From the NCBI RefSeq assembly GCF_003313325.1, contig NZ_QMHQ01000002.1:372001-436000 (forward strand): a DNA stretch of 64,000 bases, given 5' to 3'. The notes under the pieces are model-generated. The model did no database searches and was not told where the DNA came from. It was given only the letters and a program-made list of their open reading frames with translations. The stretch comes from Pedobacter namyangjuensis. GTDB lineage: Bacteria > Bacteroidota > Bacteroidia > Sphingobacteriales > Sphingobacteriaceae. Position 1 is the first letter of the stretch, and the number at the start of each line of letters is the position of its first letter. The position numbers and the translations under genes are program-made. Shown here piece after piece: positions 55,149-62,756 of the stretch.

Positions 55149-55700
55149 TCAATTTTGCTTAACTTCTAAAGCATCAATTTCTTTCATATACAAGATATAA
55201 GCTTGTTTATAAGTTAGTTTTTGATGCTTTTCTTCTGCTATAAAGTTTCTAAAATCTTCTAAATCCGCTTCGGTAAAACCTAATCTTACAAACAAGGTTT
55301 TATCAGTTTCCCAAGTTTTGGTGTTTGCGGTTTTGCTTTCTAAATTTCTGTAAAGCGTTACCCCGTCTAAAAATTCTTTATAAGTATTGGTTTGCTTAAA
55401 CTGGTTTATGGCTTTTACCACCTTTGCGTAAGTAATATTGCTTGTGTCTTCTAGCTGTTTATCCATAATGGCTAAAAAAATAGAGCCTTTAAACAATAAA
55501 CTGTCCGAATCGGCAAATCCGCCACAACGTTTTAAAATTGATAAATCCTTTAAGTACAAACTATCGTTTTGGCTTACCTCATTTTTTACAAAATACGGCT
55601 CAGTAGTTAAAACCTTCTCGCAGTCAAATACCTGTTGGGCGAAACAAAATGTTACGTTTAAACAAAAAACAGCTCCTAAAAATATCTTCGTCCTCAACAT
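55149..55700 (-). CDS. Secreted protein of unknown function
   Basis: A 183-residue protein with a signal peptide ending CFAQQ near residue 22. The mature chain has three cysteines (VFDCEKV and KRCGGF among them) and long amphipathic helices rich in Lys, Glu and Leu, such as ADLEDFRNFIAEEKHQKLTYKQAY. No family is recognised. It is convergent with the antiporter gene, leaving two bases between the stops. A TAnnTTTG match lies 30 bp upstream of the ATG, so it is probably its own unit. Confidence 0.7.
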   Translation of the reverse strand: MLRTKIFLGAVFCLNVTFCFAQQVFDCEKVLTTEPYFVKNEVSQNDSLYLKDLSILKRCGGFADSDSLLFKGSIFLAIMDKQLEDTSNITYAKVVKAINQFKQTNTYKEFLDGVTLYRNLESKTANTKTWETDKTLFVRLGFTEADLEDFRNFIAEEKHQKLTYKQAYILYMKEIDALEVKQN

Positions 55701-55722
55701 AAATTATCAATCTCAATATTTG

Positions 55723-55730
55723 CAAAGCTA
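55723..55730 (-). promoter_or_regulatory. Candidate -7 element for the secreted protein gene
   Basis: Reverse strand TAGCTTTG is a perfect TAnnTTTG match about 23-30 bp before the ATG at 55700. The nearest upstream TTG is 31 bp away, so the -33 part is not convincing. Confidence 0.4.
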
Positions 55731-55740
55731 TTAAAATGCT

Positions 55741-55863
55741 TTACTTTTCTAAGATTTTTTTCAATAGCAATGCTACACCAACGCAAACAAGGAGGGTTAA
55801 AACCGGCCAAACAATCAGTCCCAAAGCTGGATGAATTAGATGCCCGCTCAAAAGAAGAAACAT
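55741..55863 (-). CDS. 40-residue membrane peptide at the end of the TonB/DUF4625 operon
   Basis: The reverse strand ATG at 55863 opens a 40-residue frame ending TAA at 55741. It reads MFLLLSGHLIHPALGLIVWP, then a second hydrophobic stretch and a basic KKILEK end, so it could be a single or hairpin membrane segment. It starts four bases after the stop of the DUF4625 gene, which argues for translational coupling rather than chance. I know no family for it. Confidence 0.45.
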   Translation of the reverse strand: MFLLLSGHLIHPALGLIVWPVLTLLVCVGVALLLKKILEK

Positions 55864-55867
55864 CAAT

Positions 55868-56344
55868 CTACTTAATTTTAATACTTACTCCTTTTATTGT
55901 TTGCCAGCCTTCTTTATCTGTTAACCTAATTAAAAAATGATAGTCACCGGCATCTACATCGCTTGGAATATCTATTTCTGCAGTAGCAACATATTCTTTT
56001 GAATCTGTCGGAATACTAAAGTCCTTTATGTATAAAAATGGTTTAACCGCAGTTTTTTTTGCATCCTGGGCACATGCGTTTACTTCTGTAGTGTGATTAT
56101 GCTGATCAAAGTTATGGTGCACGTCTAAACTGTAAGATCCAAGCGCAACATTGTCTGTAAACTTGGCTCTAAACGTAAACTTCTCACCTCTAACCAACGT
56201 TGCGCATTGTACCGGGGAAGCGTTGGCAATAGTTAAATCAATTTCGGGATAAGTAGTATCTATTGCATCCTCGTCTTTTTTACAGGCAGAAAACGCGATT
56301 ACAACCAAAGCAACGAAACCTATGTTTTTTAAATAATTTTTCAT
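55868..56344 (-). CDS. DUF4625 lipoprotein (single domain)
   Basis: A 158-residue lipoprotein from the ATG at 56344, preferred over 56371 because it begins directly with the signal peptide. Lipobox FSAC has Cys21. One DUF4625-like domain follows, with the His-bearing LDVHHNFDQHNHTTE, a good candidate for metal binding, and the closing LIRLTDKEGWQT. It belongs to the operon of the TonB receptor at 57536-59944 and lies 95 bp after the two-domain paralogue. It is probably on the periplasmic or outer face of the outer membrane. A metal role is inferred from the His clusters and context. Confidence 0.75.
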   Translation of the reverse strand: MKNYLKNIGFVALVVIAFSACKKDEDAIDTTYPEIDLTIANASPVQCATLVRGEKFTFRAKFTDNVALGSYSLDVHHNFDQHNHTTEVNACAQDAKKTAVKPFLYIKDFSIPTDSKEYVATAEIDIPSDVDAGDYHFLIRLTDKEGWQTIKGVSIKIK

Positions 56345-56439
56345 GATTATAAATTTTATGAAGCCTGGCAACGCTAGGTTACCAGGCTAAAACTAAACTA
56401 ATTAACTTTTCCTATCTGGGCTTATGCCCAAAAAGCTCT

Positions 56440-57159
56440 TTATTTCTTATCGAAATGTTCTTCAACTTCTATTTCCTTTCCTGCTTGATCAACCACTTTT
56501 AAATGTACATGGTAATGGCCTATTGGCGCTTCGGTAATGTTTACATGTTTGTGGAAATTGTAGGTGGTTTGTCCAACCATTGCTGCGTCGGTATAAACAA
56601 ACTCTTTTTTCCAAGCTGTTCCTTCAACTTCTGCCACAATTCTTGCAATTTTGTTTACCGCCGTAACGTTTGCTTCCATATGTAAATCTGTACCAGTTGC
56701 GTTTGCACCAACTTCAAAACCTGTAACAACTGGTAAGCTTGCGTCTTTTTTAAGTTCCAATTCGCTTTCTACTTCCGTTACTTGGCCAGCTTGGTCGGTT
56801 ATTTTAATATGGATGTGGTATAAACCTAAAACCGCATTCGCTGGAATGTCGATATGCTTATGGAATTCGGCATTTTTTAGCCCAACAAAACCTTCTGTGT
56901 ATACCTGTTCAAATTTCCAACCTGTGCCAGTTTTTGGGTGAATTTCCAATGCAACGCTTGCCAAATTTGCAGGCGCAAAAATTTCTCCTTCAATATGGAT
57001 ATCGTTACCTGGGTAACCTATTTTGCTGTTATTAGATCCAATTTCCAAGCCTGTAATTGTTGGCGCTGGAGAAAATTCGTCTTTATCTTTTTTACAAGAT
57101 GCAAGAATGATAACTGTAAATAGAATAGCAAAAAATGGTTTTATGTTTAATTTTTTCAT
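56440..57159 (-). CDS. Two-domain DUF4625 lipoprotein, His-rich
   Basis: A 239-residue lipoprotein from the ATG at 57159 (MKKLNIKPFF), with lipobox LASC and Cys22. It contains two tandem copies of a beta-sandwich unit, each ending in a His-rich block: FHKHIDIPANAVLGLYHIHI and FHKHVNITEAPIGHYHVHL. The repeated HxH pattern could hold a transition metal. The domains match DUF4625. It sits between the 106-residue RGPP protein and the smaller DUF4625 lipoprotein in the TonB receptor operon. A metal-carrier role at the outer membrane is inferred. Confidence 0.78.
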   Translation of the reverse strand: MKKLNIKPFFAILFTVIILASCKKDKDEFSPAPTITGLEIGSNNSKIGYPGNDIHIEGEIFAPANLASVALEIHPKTGTGWKFEQVYTEGFVGLKNAEFHKHIDIPANAVLGLYHIHIKITDQAGQVTEVESELELKKDASLPVVTGFEVGANATGTDLHMEANVTAVNKIARIVAEVEGTAWKKEFVYTDAAMVGQTTYNFHKHVNITEAPIGHYHVHLKVVDQAGKEIEVEEHFDKK

Positions 57160-57222
57160 GTTTTTAAATGAGGGATAATGTTTAATAATATGTTTTTGAG
57201 ACATTAATTTTTATGCGAAACC

Positions 57223-57543
57223 TTACACACTAGGTGGCCCTCTTTTAAACTGTTGGTTAATTATTTTACTAACGCGATTAACAATCACATAACGCTTAAC
57301 TTTACTAATTGGAGTATAAAAAAGGGATATTGACCAATGCTGATTTGGCAACTCACTTGCGCCAAAAGTAAAGTCGCAAATCAAACAATGATCTGCATTT
57401 TGCACATGGGGTTTATTTGTCGCAATACTACCGCTGTGTGCAATAACCAAATAATGGAGGCTATTAACCAGCATAGTTCCCAAGAACAAAATCGAGATTG
57501 CCCAAACGCTAAAAAAACGATATTTTGGATGCTTTTTAATCAT
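57223..57543 (-). CDS. Small membrane-anchored protein with CxxC-DF and C-terminal RGPP
   Basis: A 106-residue protein with an N-terminal membrane segment (residues 11-32), then HCLICDF at 52-58 and a basic tail ending FKRGPPSV. Its ATG overlaps the TAA of the TonB receptor gene by eight bases (ATGATTAA), so translation is coupled. The 117-residue protein at the head of the operon shares the CxxC-DF motif and the RGPP terminus but little else. Cys53, Cys56 and nearby His46 and His52 could bind a metal or heme. I do not recognise a named family beyond a loose likeness to DUF2946-type proteins. Confidence 0.68.
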   Translation of the reverse strand: MIKKHPKYRFFSVWAISILFLGTMLVNSLHYLVIAHSGSIATNKPHVQNADHCLICDFTFGASELPNQHWSISLFYTPISKVKRYVIVNRVSKIINQQFKRGPPSV

Positions 57544-59944
57544 TTTTTACAAACGAGAATGGAATTTTAAGTGACAAAATCAAATTTCTACCAACTTCGG
57601 GCAATTCGATTAATCTGTAAAAACTGGTATGATTTAAATACTTGGTATTAAACAAATTTTGCGCTTGCAAGCTAATGTCAAATTGTTGTTTTCCGGTTTT
57701 AAGTTTTGTGCCAATGGCTAAGTTAAAAATGCTGTAGCCAGCTGTTTTTTTCTCAGGCGGCACAATGTTGTCTTGTCTGCCTGTAATTCGGTAATCTACA
57801 GCAAAGTAGGTTCCCGTTAGCTTATTGTTAAACTTAGGCTCGTAAGTTAAATTTAGCAAAGCTGATGGCGGAGGCGAGAAAGGTAAAGTGTACCCTTTTT
57901 TATCGCCAGAAAGTTGTTCTGCATAGAGATACTCAGCTAAAACTTCCGAACTTAGGTTATCTGTAAAACGATACTTAAACTGCAATTCGGCACCATATCT
58001 CATTACCTCGCTTTGCGCATATTGGAAAACCTGATTGCCTGCACCGTAAAAATAATCAAGCTGAGCTGTTGGATTAAGGTAAATGTAGTTTGGAAAATAG
58101 TTGAAAAACGGACTGAGTTGAACTGACCATTTTTCTTCGTTGTAGCCTAAACTTACATCAAGTTGATAAGATTTTTCTGGTGATAAATTCGGATCGCCTT
58201 TTTCATAACTAAAGTAATGATAGTTTACCCCGTTGGCTGCAAGCTCCTTTGCAATTGGCATCCTAAAACTTTTCCCTAGGTTGCCTTTAAACACGAATTT
58301 GTTAAGATTATAGTTAACACCGGCCGACCAAATGAAACTGTTAAAATTTCTGGTTAAAGCATTAGCTCTGATTAAATTTTGAGAAACCGTGCCGTTGGGA
58401 GTATTCATATCAGATGCAAACCAATCGGTATATTGACTGATGTTGATTTGGCCATAGTCGTATCGTAATGCACCATGAACAATTAAATTTTCGTTAACTT
58501 CCAGCTTATCATACAAAAATGCGCCGCTTGTAAACTGTTTGAAAGCAGGAACTAAAAAGCTCCATCCGCTAATTCCATTCTGTTGATTTTCTATATTTAG
58601 CCCAAAACTCAATTGATGTTTGCCAAAGGCGACACGATCTTTTACATTTGCCGACACAACCTTTTTATCAAATTCTCTTTCTAAATTTTGAGGAATTGAC
58701 ATGCTACTTGGATAAATAGCCGGCATAAAACCATGGTTTACATACATGCTGTATTCTTCCCTAAAATTATGCTGATAGCCTAATTCAATGTCTACCTGAT
58801 GATTGTCTAACGTTATGCCCGTTTTATTAATTAATTTAAGGTGATTAACCTGCTGATAGGGCATCAAGATGTCTCTGTTGGAGGCGTCATGCAATGATAA
58901 ATCTACTTGTCGGGGTTCGAGACCATGCGCATTTGCAAAAAAACCGCTTTTACTATTTGTATTGCTTACATAAAAAATAGATTTAATTTTTTCTGTTACA
59001 TAACCTGCATTAAAATGAAGGTTGTTTTCTCGCCCTGCACTGTTTCTTACGTAATTATCTTTTAATGCAACCGGATAATTGTAAACTTGTACCAAGTCCG
59101 TTGGCACACGATAATCACTATAGTTCATCAATGTTGCTCTGCCATCAAAAAACCATTTATCGGCTCTGCCAAACAAATTAACTGATGTACCGTAGAGGTT
59201 ATTGTTGCTTTTGCCAACTAGATCTACCGAACCGCCTAAACTATTATTTTCTGGCTGAGCTTTAGGTTTGATATCTATGGCGCCGGCAATCGCGTCAGAT
59301 CCGTATACAAATGAAGCAGCGCCCTTTATTAACTCTATCCTATCTGTAGCAAACTGATCAATTTCTAAGCCGTGATCTGCGCCCCATTGTTGACCTTCGT
59401 GTTTTACACCATTTTCTACCACTACAACGCGATTAAAACCCAAACCCCTGATTAATGGTTTCGACTGCCCAGAGCCAATACCTATCGTTTTAATTCCAGG
59501 CATTCGCTCTAATGATTTCATTAAGCTACCACCCAAATTACGCTTTATAAAATCGGCATTAACGGTTTCAACATTTAAAGATTCCTGCTTCTTTCTGCTT
59601 TCCCCCAACTTTTCGCTTATGGTTACCTGTTGCAATGAATTGGCCGATTGCACCAATTTAATTGTTCCTAAATTAGTATCCTGTTTAAGTTCCAGTTCTA
59701 TATTTTTGGTTTTAAAGCCCACTGATGAAATAGAGATTTTATATTTACCAGAAGCTAAATTTTGGAACGAAAATAATCCGCTTTCATCAGATTGAACTAC
59801 GCGGTTAAGACGTTTAATCTGGACATTAACATTGTTTTTTGGAACGTCAAATTCATCAGTTATTAAACCAGAGATGTTGAAGTTCTGGGCTTTAACCTGC
59901 AACACAAAACACGAGAATACAAATAGTAAAAGATATCTTAACAT
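57536..59944 (-). CDS. TonB-dependent outer membrane receptor, metal-type
   Basis: An 802-residue receptor from the ATG at 59944 (MLRYLLLFVFSCFVLQVKAQ); starts at 59959 or 60025 only lengthen the signal peptide. A CarboxypepD_reg-like domain is followed by the plug with LGFNRVVVVENGVKHEGQQW, which carries GADHGLEIDQFATDRIELIKG, and by a barrel ending in an aromatic-rich terminus. This plug pattern resembles small metal-ligand importers such as ZnuD-like receptors, not SusC. It is the second gene of an operon with RGPP and DUF4625 proteins. The cargo is inferred to be a metal or metal complex. Confidence 0.88.
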   Translation of the reverse strand: MLRYLLLFVFSCFVLQVKAQNFNISGLITDEFDVPKNNVNVQIKRLNRVVQSDESGLFSFQNLASGKYKISISSVGFKTKNIELELKQDTNLGTIKLVQSANSLQQVTISEKLGESRKKQESLNVETVNADFIKRNLGGSLMKSLERMPGIKTIGIGSGQSKPLIRGLGFNRVVVVENGVKHEGQQWGADHGLEIDQFATDRIELIKGAASFVYGSDAIAGAIDIKPKAQPENNSLGGSVDLVGKSNNNLYGTSVNLFGRADKWFFDGRATLMNYSDYRVPTDLVQVYNYPVALKDNYVRNSAGRENNLHFNAGYVTEKIKSIFYVSNTNSKSGFFANAHGLEPRQVDLSLHDASNRDILMPYQQVNHLKLINKTGITLDNHQVDIELGYQHNFREEYSMYVNHGFMPAIYPSSMSIPQNLEREFDKKVVSANVKDRVAFGKHQLSFGLNIENQQNGISGWSFLVPAFKQFTSGAFLYDKLEVNENLIVHGALRYDYGQINISQYTDWFASDMNTPNGTVSQNLIRANALTRNFNSFIWSAGVNYNLNKFVFKGNLGKSFRMPIAKELAANGVNYHYFSYEKGDPNLSPEKSYQLDVSLGYNEEKWSVQLSPFFNYFPNYIYLNPTAQLDYFYGAGNQVFQYAQSEVMRYGAELQFKYRFTDNLSSEVLAEYLYAEQLSGDKKGYTLPFSPPPSALLNLTYEPKFNNKLTGTYFAVDYRITGRQDNIVPPEKKTAGYSIFNLAIGTKLKTGKQQFDISLQAQNLFNTKYLNHTSFYRLIELPEVGRNLILSLKIPFSFVKND

Positions 59945-60085
59945 AGCTGAAGCCGTCATTCTACTAAAAAATGACAAATAAAATATTGCTGTTTTTTTGT
60001 TTCGAGGCATAATCTCGAAGCGCAAAAATCTAAATAGACTAAAATATACCTGCGTCGGATAACAATAGTCCGATAGGTTTATTTT

Positions 60086-60439
60086 CTAGAAATTGTGGAA
60101 GCTATTTACAGCAGGCGGACCTCTGTCTGAGCTCTGGCGGATGAGTGTTTCAACTAACTCAAAAGCAAAATAAGTGCGCACACAACTATTCAACTCATTT
60201 ACAAAAACCAGATTTGGAGGCGAATTTAAAAAAAACTCTTTTTGTTGATGATGTTGAAAATCGCATAAGAAACATTTTTCTACATCGAGAGCGTAATGCG
60301 TTTTGGCGCTATTATCTTTCTCAGCAATTTGATGATGCGAATGAAAACCTTGAACAACGATAGTTACAAAGAGAATAAGCGCCAAAAACGACGCCAATAT
60401 TCTTTTACTTGCTCTTAATATGTTCAAATCGATTCTCAC
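60086..60439 (-). CDS. Small membrane-anchored CxxC-DF/RGPP protein, operon head
   Basis: A 117-residue protein read from a GTG at 60439; no in-frame ATG is available upstream before the palindrome. A membrane segment covers residues 14-30, followed by GFHSHHQ, then KCFLCDFQHHQQ with Cys56, Cys59 and several His, and near the end SDRGPPAV. It shares the CxxC-DF and RGPP signatures with the 57223 gene 2.5 kb downstream. Its own 5' end overlaps the edge of a 21-bp palindrome, so its start and regulation are linked. A role in metal handling is inferred from the His/Cys clusters. Confidence 0.6.
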   Translation of the reverse strand: MRIDLNILRASKRILASFLALILFVTIVVQGFHSHHQIAEKDNSAKTHYALDVEKCFLCDFQHHQQKEFFLNSPPNLVFVNELNSCVRTYFAFELVETLIRQSSDRGPPAVNSFHNF

Positions 60440-60460
60440 AGATGCAACAAAGTTACATCT
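60440..60460 (-). promoter_or_regulatory. 21-bp imperfect palindrome, candidate metalloregulator operator
   Basis: Arms AGATGCAAC (60440-60448) and GTTACATCT (60452-60460) are complementary at 8 of 9 positions around AAA. It abuts the GTG start of the operon head, covering the ribosome-binding region. Fur- and Zur-type regulators bind palindromes of this kind and size, but the identity of the regulator is a guess. Confidence 0.5.
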
Positions 60461-60691
60461 TTTTACTTAACAGGCAACTTAAATGTTGCTACGCATAAAA
60501 ATCAGGTTTAATTTTTAGCAGATTATTGACTAATACCCCACTGATTTTCAGGTATGTGAATAGCATCAATTTACAGTATCTGACCAATTGTAAAATAAAT
60601 GTAACCAAATAAAATTATCAAAAAAATAAAGACTACTAAATTAGTATACAAAATAAAATTTTGTTATTATTGCATCGTCAACCCTTTCAGG

Positions 60692-60718
60692 TTGCGTGTT
60701 CATACACATTTATATTTG
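60692..60718 (+). promoter_or_regulatory. Promoter of the tRNA-like RNA gene
   Basis: TTG at 60692-60694, a 16-bp spacer and TATATTTG at 60711-60718 match the Bacteroidetes pattern TTG...TAnnTTTG. Transcription would start near 60725, at the first arm of a hairpin. No protein start follows for the next 30 bp. Confidence 0.55.
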
Positions 60719-60724
60719 GTTTGA

Positions 60725-60755
60725 AAGAGATAGTTTCTGGATAGAGCTATCTCTT
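60725..60755 (+). other. Leader hairpin of the RNA gene
   Basis: Perfect 9-bp arms AAGAGATAG (60725-60733) and CTATCTCTT (60747-60755) with a 13-nt loop, lying between the promoter and the tRNA-like fold. Confidence 0.6.
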
Positions 60756-60759
60756 AATT

Positions 60760-60829
60760 GGTTGGTTGGCCGAGTGGCGAGGCAGAGTTTCATAAACTTT
60801 TTAGAATGGTTCGAATCCATTACCAAACC
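60760..60829 (+). tRNA. tRNA-like RNA with CAT anticodon position, atypical
   Basis: Seventy bases fold as a cloverleaf. The acceptor GGTTGGT / ACCAAAC has 6 of 7 pairs. The D-arm is GCC / GGC with a loop containing GG. The anticodon stem is AGAGT / ACTTT with one wobble, and the loop TTCATAA places CAT at 34-36. The variable region is four bases, and the T-arm AATGG / CCATT with loop TTCGAAT is perfect. Oddities are a missing base 26, a weak D-stem, C as discriminator and no encoded CCA at the exact place. It may be a degenerate methionine-type tRNA, a tRNA mimic, or an RNA with a tRNA-shaped domain; I cannot choose between these. Confidence 0.45.
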
Positions 60830-60831
60830 AC

Positions 60832-60853
60832 AATTGACTCGTCAATTATTTTT
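60832..60853 (+). terminator. Small terminator after the tRNA-like fold
   Basis: AATTGA-CTCG-TCAATT forms a 6-bp hairpin with a CTCG loop, followed directly by ATTTTT. Confidence 0.6.
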
Positions 60854-60888
60854 ATAACCAAGAGGTTAATCAGTTTTTGTTTTGTAAG

Positions 60889-60915
60889 AAAGGCTATCTG
60901 GATGGATAGCCTTTT
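60889..60915. terminator. Terminator between the RNA gene and fucosidase
   Basis: AAAGGCTATC / GATAGCCTTT, a perfect 10-bp stem with a 6-nt loop. T-runs or A-runs on both sides suit use by the RNA gene and by the leftward fucosidase gene, whose stop codon is 9 bp away. Confidence 0.8.
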
Positions 60916-60923
60916 CAATTTCG

Positions 60924-62579
60924 TTAAGCTATTTTTAAAGTTAATGCATAAGAAAGTTTTGGCTTATTTTGAGGCAAGGTTACTCTTAAATCTGTATCTG
61001 TTTGTGTGAAGGCTAAATTATCTCCCAGACCTAAAACGGAAATACTATTAATCGTTCTGCTGAAATTCGGATTTCCTTTTCTTAGGTTTATAATACTGAT
61101 CACTCCATCTTCGGGCCAGCCTAAAACAAATGCGTAAAGTATATTTTCTTTTGTAGTAAATCTAATGTCGTTTGCGGTAAACGGTTTACCTTTGCCCTCG
61201 TTAAAACCTTGTGCAGATAAAGCTGCGGCCGAAGCAATCGCCGGCCCTTCTCCAAAGACGTTCCAAGGTCTAGTATCATAAATACCTTCGCTGTTAACCT
61301 TCATCCACTCGCCAATTTCTTCCACTATTGCTACTTCCAACTCATCAATAGTTCCGTTACCGCGAACCGGTACACTCAATAATAAATTTCCGTTTTTACT
61401 TACCACATCTATTAAAGTGTGCACTACAGTTTTTGCAGATTTATATCGCTTGTTGTTGTAGACACCTCTTTCGTAGTGCCAGCTTCCTATGCAAGTACAC
61501 GTTTGCCAAGGTAGTGGCTCAATTTCATTGCTTTGTCCGCGTTCAATATCCCAAACCATGCATTTACGTTGCATTTGATCTAGGATCTTACCAAAAATAA
61601 CGGTTTCTACCTTTCCATGTTTTTTAACGCTTTTGTTATAATAATGAGCAGCTATTCTAAGTCCGGCATCATCTATTGGCCATAACGGCAACGCTGTATC
61701 ATCAAAATAAATTAAATCTGGGTTATAACTGTTGATCAAATCCATAGTTCGGTTATAGAATTTCTCTATGTACTTTTTACTTGGTACAGAAACTCCATTT
61801 CCCCAGTTCCATTGACTATGAATTTTACCGTTATCTAAGCTGCCGTCGCTTAAAGCATGGTTTTGCTCATATAATTCCTGCGGATCTAATCCTTCCCACC
61901 ATTTTCCCTTTCCGTCTGCTTTGGTTAATTTACCATCATAAGGAACGCCAGCTAAAGGTCCGCTTTTATCAGAACGTTGTGCGGTTTCCATCCAATTCCA
62001 AGCATGTGCAGCATGTACACTAACACCAAAGTGTAATCCATTTTTTTCAGCTTCTTTTTTCCATCCGGCAATCAGATCTTTCTTCGGCCCAACTTTCGTT
62101 GAATTCCAGTTTGGCTGGTATTTGCTTTTATAAAGATCTAAATTATCATGATGGTTTGCTAAGGCCATAAAATACTTAGCTCCAGCATTCTTGTACATTG
62201 AAACCAACACAGCAGGATCCCATTGGTCGGCCTTCCATTCGTTAATTACATCTTTAAACCCAAATTTTGATGGATGCCCGTATTTTTCTGTATGATATTT
62301 GTACTGGCGGCTTCCCTCCATATACATTTCTCTTGCGTACCAATCTCCAAATTCAGGTTCGCATTGCGGTCCCCAATGTGCCCAAATGCCAAACTTTGCA
62401 TTACGAAACCATTCTGGTGTTTGGTAACTACTAAGCGAATTCCAATTTGGAGAGAACGGCCCTGCCGCTACTGGCTCTATGCCTTGCTCTACAAATAAAG
62501 AAGTTGCATTTACTTTGCTTGCTATTGCCAATGCCGGAACGGCTGTAGCCAAACTTTTTATTAATTCTCGTCTCTTCAT
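60924..62579 (-). CDS. GH29 family alpha-L-fucosidase
   Basis: A 551-residue exported enzyme that removes terminal fucose. The N-terminus MKRRELIKSLATAVPALAIA carries a twin-Arg pair and resembles a Tat signal. GH29 features are FGIWAHWGPQCEPEFGDWYA, NHHDNLDLYKSKY and the nucleophile region LIYFDDTALP with Asp293 or Asp294 as catalytic nucleophile. The C-terminal 110 residues fit the usual beta-sandwich. A Trp-rich GKWWEGLDPQELYEQN insert is seen. It is divergent from an AraC-type regulator, which probably controls it. No fucose-uptake gene is in the window. Confidence 0.9.
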   Translation of the reverse strand: MKRRELIKSLATAVPALAIASKVNATSLFVEQGIEPVAAGPFSPNWNSLSSYQTPEWFRNAKFGIWAHWGPQCEPEFGDWYAREMYMEGSRQYKYHTEKYGHPSKFGFKDVINEWKADQWDPAVLVSMYKNAGAKYFMALANHHDNLDLYKSKYQPNWNSTKVGPKKDLIAGWKKEAEKNGLHFGVSVHAAHAWNWMETAQRSDKSGPLAGVPYDGKLTKADGKGKWWEGLDPQELYEQNHALSDGSLDNGKIHSQWNWGNGVSVPSKKYIEKFYNRTMDLINSYNPDLIYFDDTALPLWPIDDAGLRIAAHYYNKSVKKHGKVETVIFGKILDQMQRKCMVWDIERGQSNEIEPLPWQTCTCIGSWHYERGVYNNKRYKSAKTVVHTLIDVVSKNGNLLLSVPVRGNGTIDELEVAIVEEIGEWMKVNSEGIYDTRPWNVFGEGPAIASAAALSAQGFNEGKGKPFTANDIRFTTKENILYAFVLGWPEDGVISIINLRKGNPNFSRTINSISVLGLGDNLAFTQTDTDLRVTLPQNKPKLSYALTLKIA

Positions 62580-62756
62580 TTAGATCATTTATATACTTAT
62601 CCGTAAAATTGGTTATTACAAAATTCAGATAAGTGGGTTTATTTATGCGTTCAATCTATTTCAACAGCTACAAATATAATTTCTGCTTATTTTTTTTAAT
62701 TGTATGAATAAGACTTTATATTATACAAATCAGACTTATTTAACTATTTTAGAAAA

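Noticed and set aside
60758..61009. 83-residue forward open frame across the tRNA-like element
   Set aside because: It runs through the RNA fold, two terminators and into the antisense of the fucosidase end, so it is not a plausible gene.
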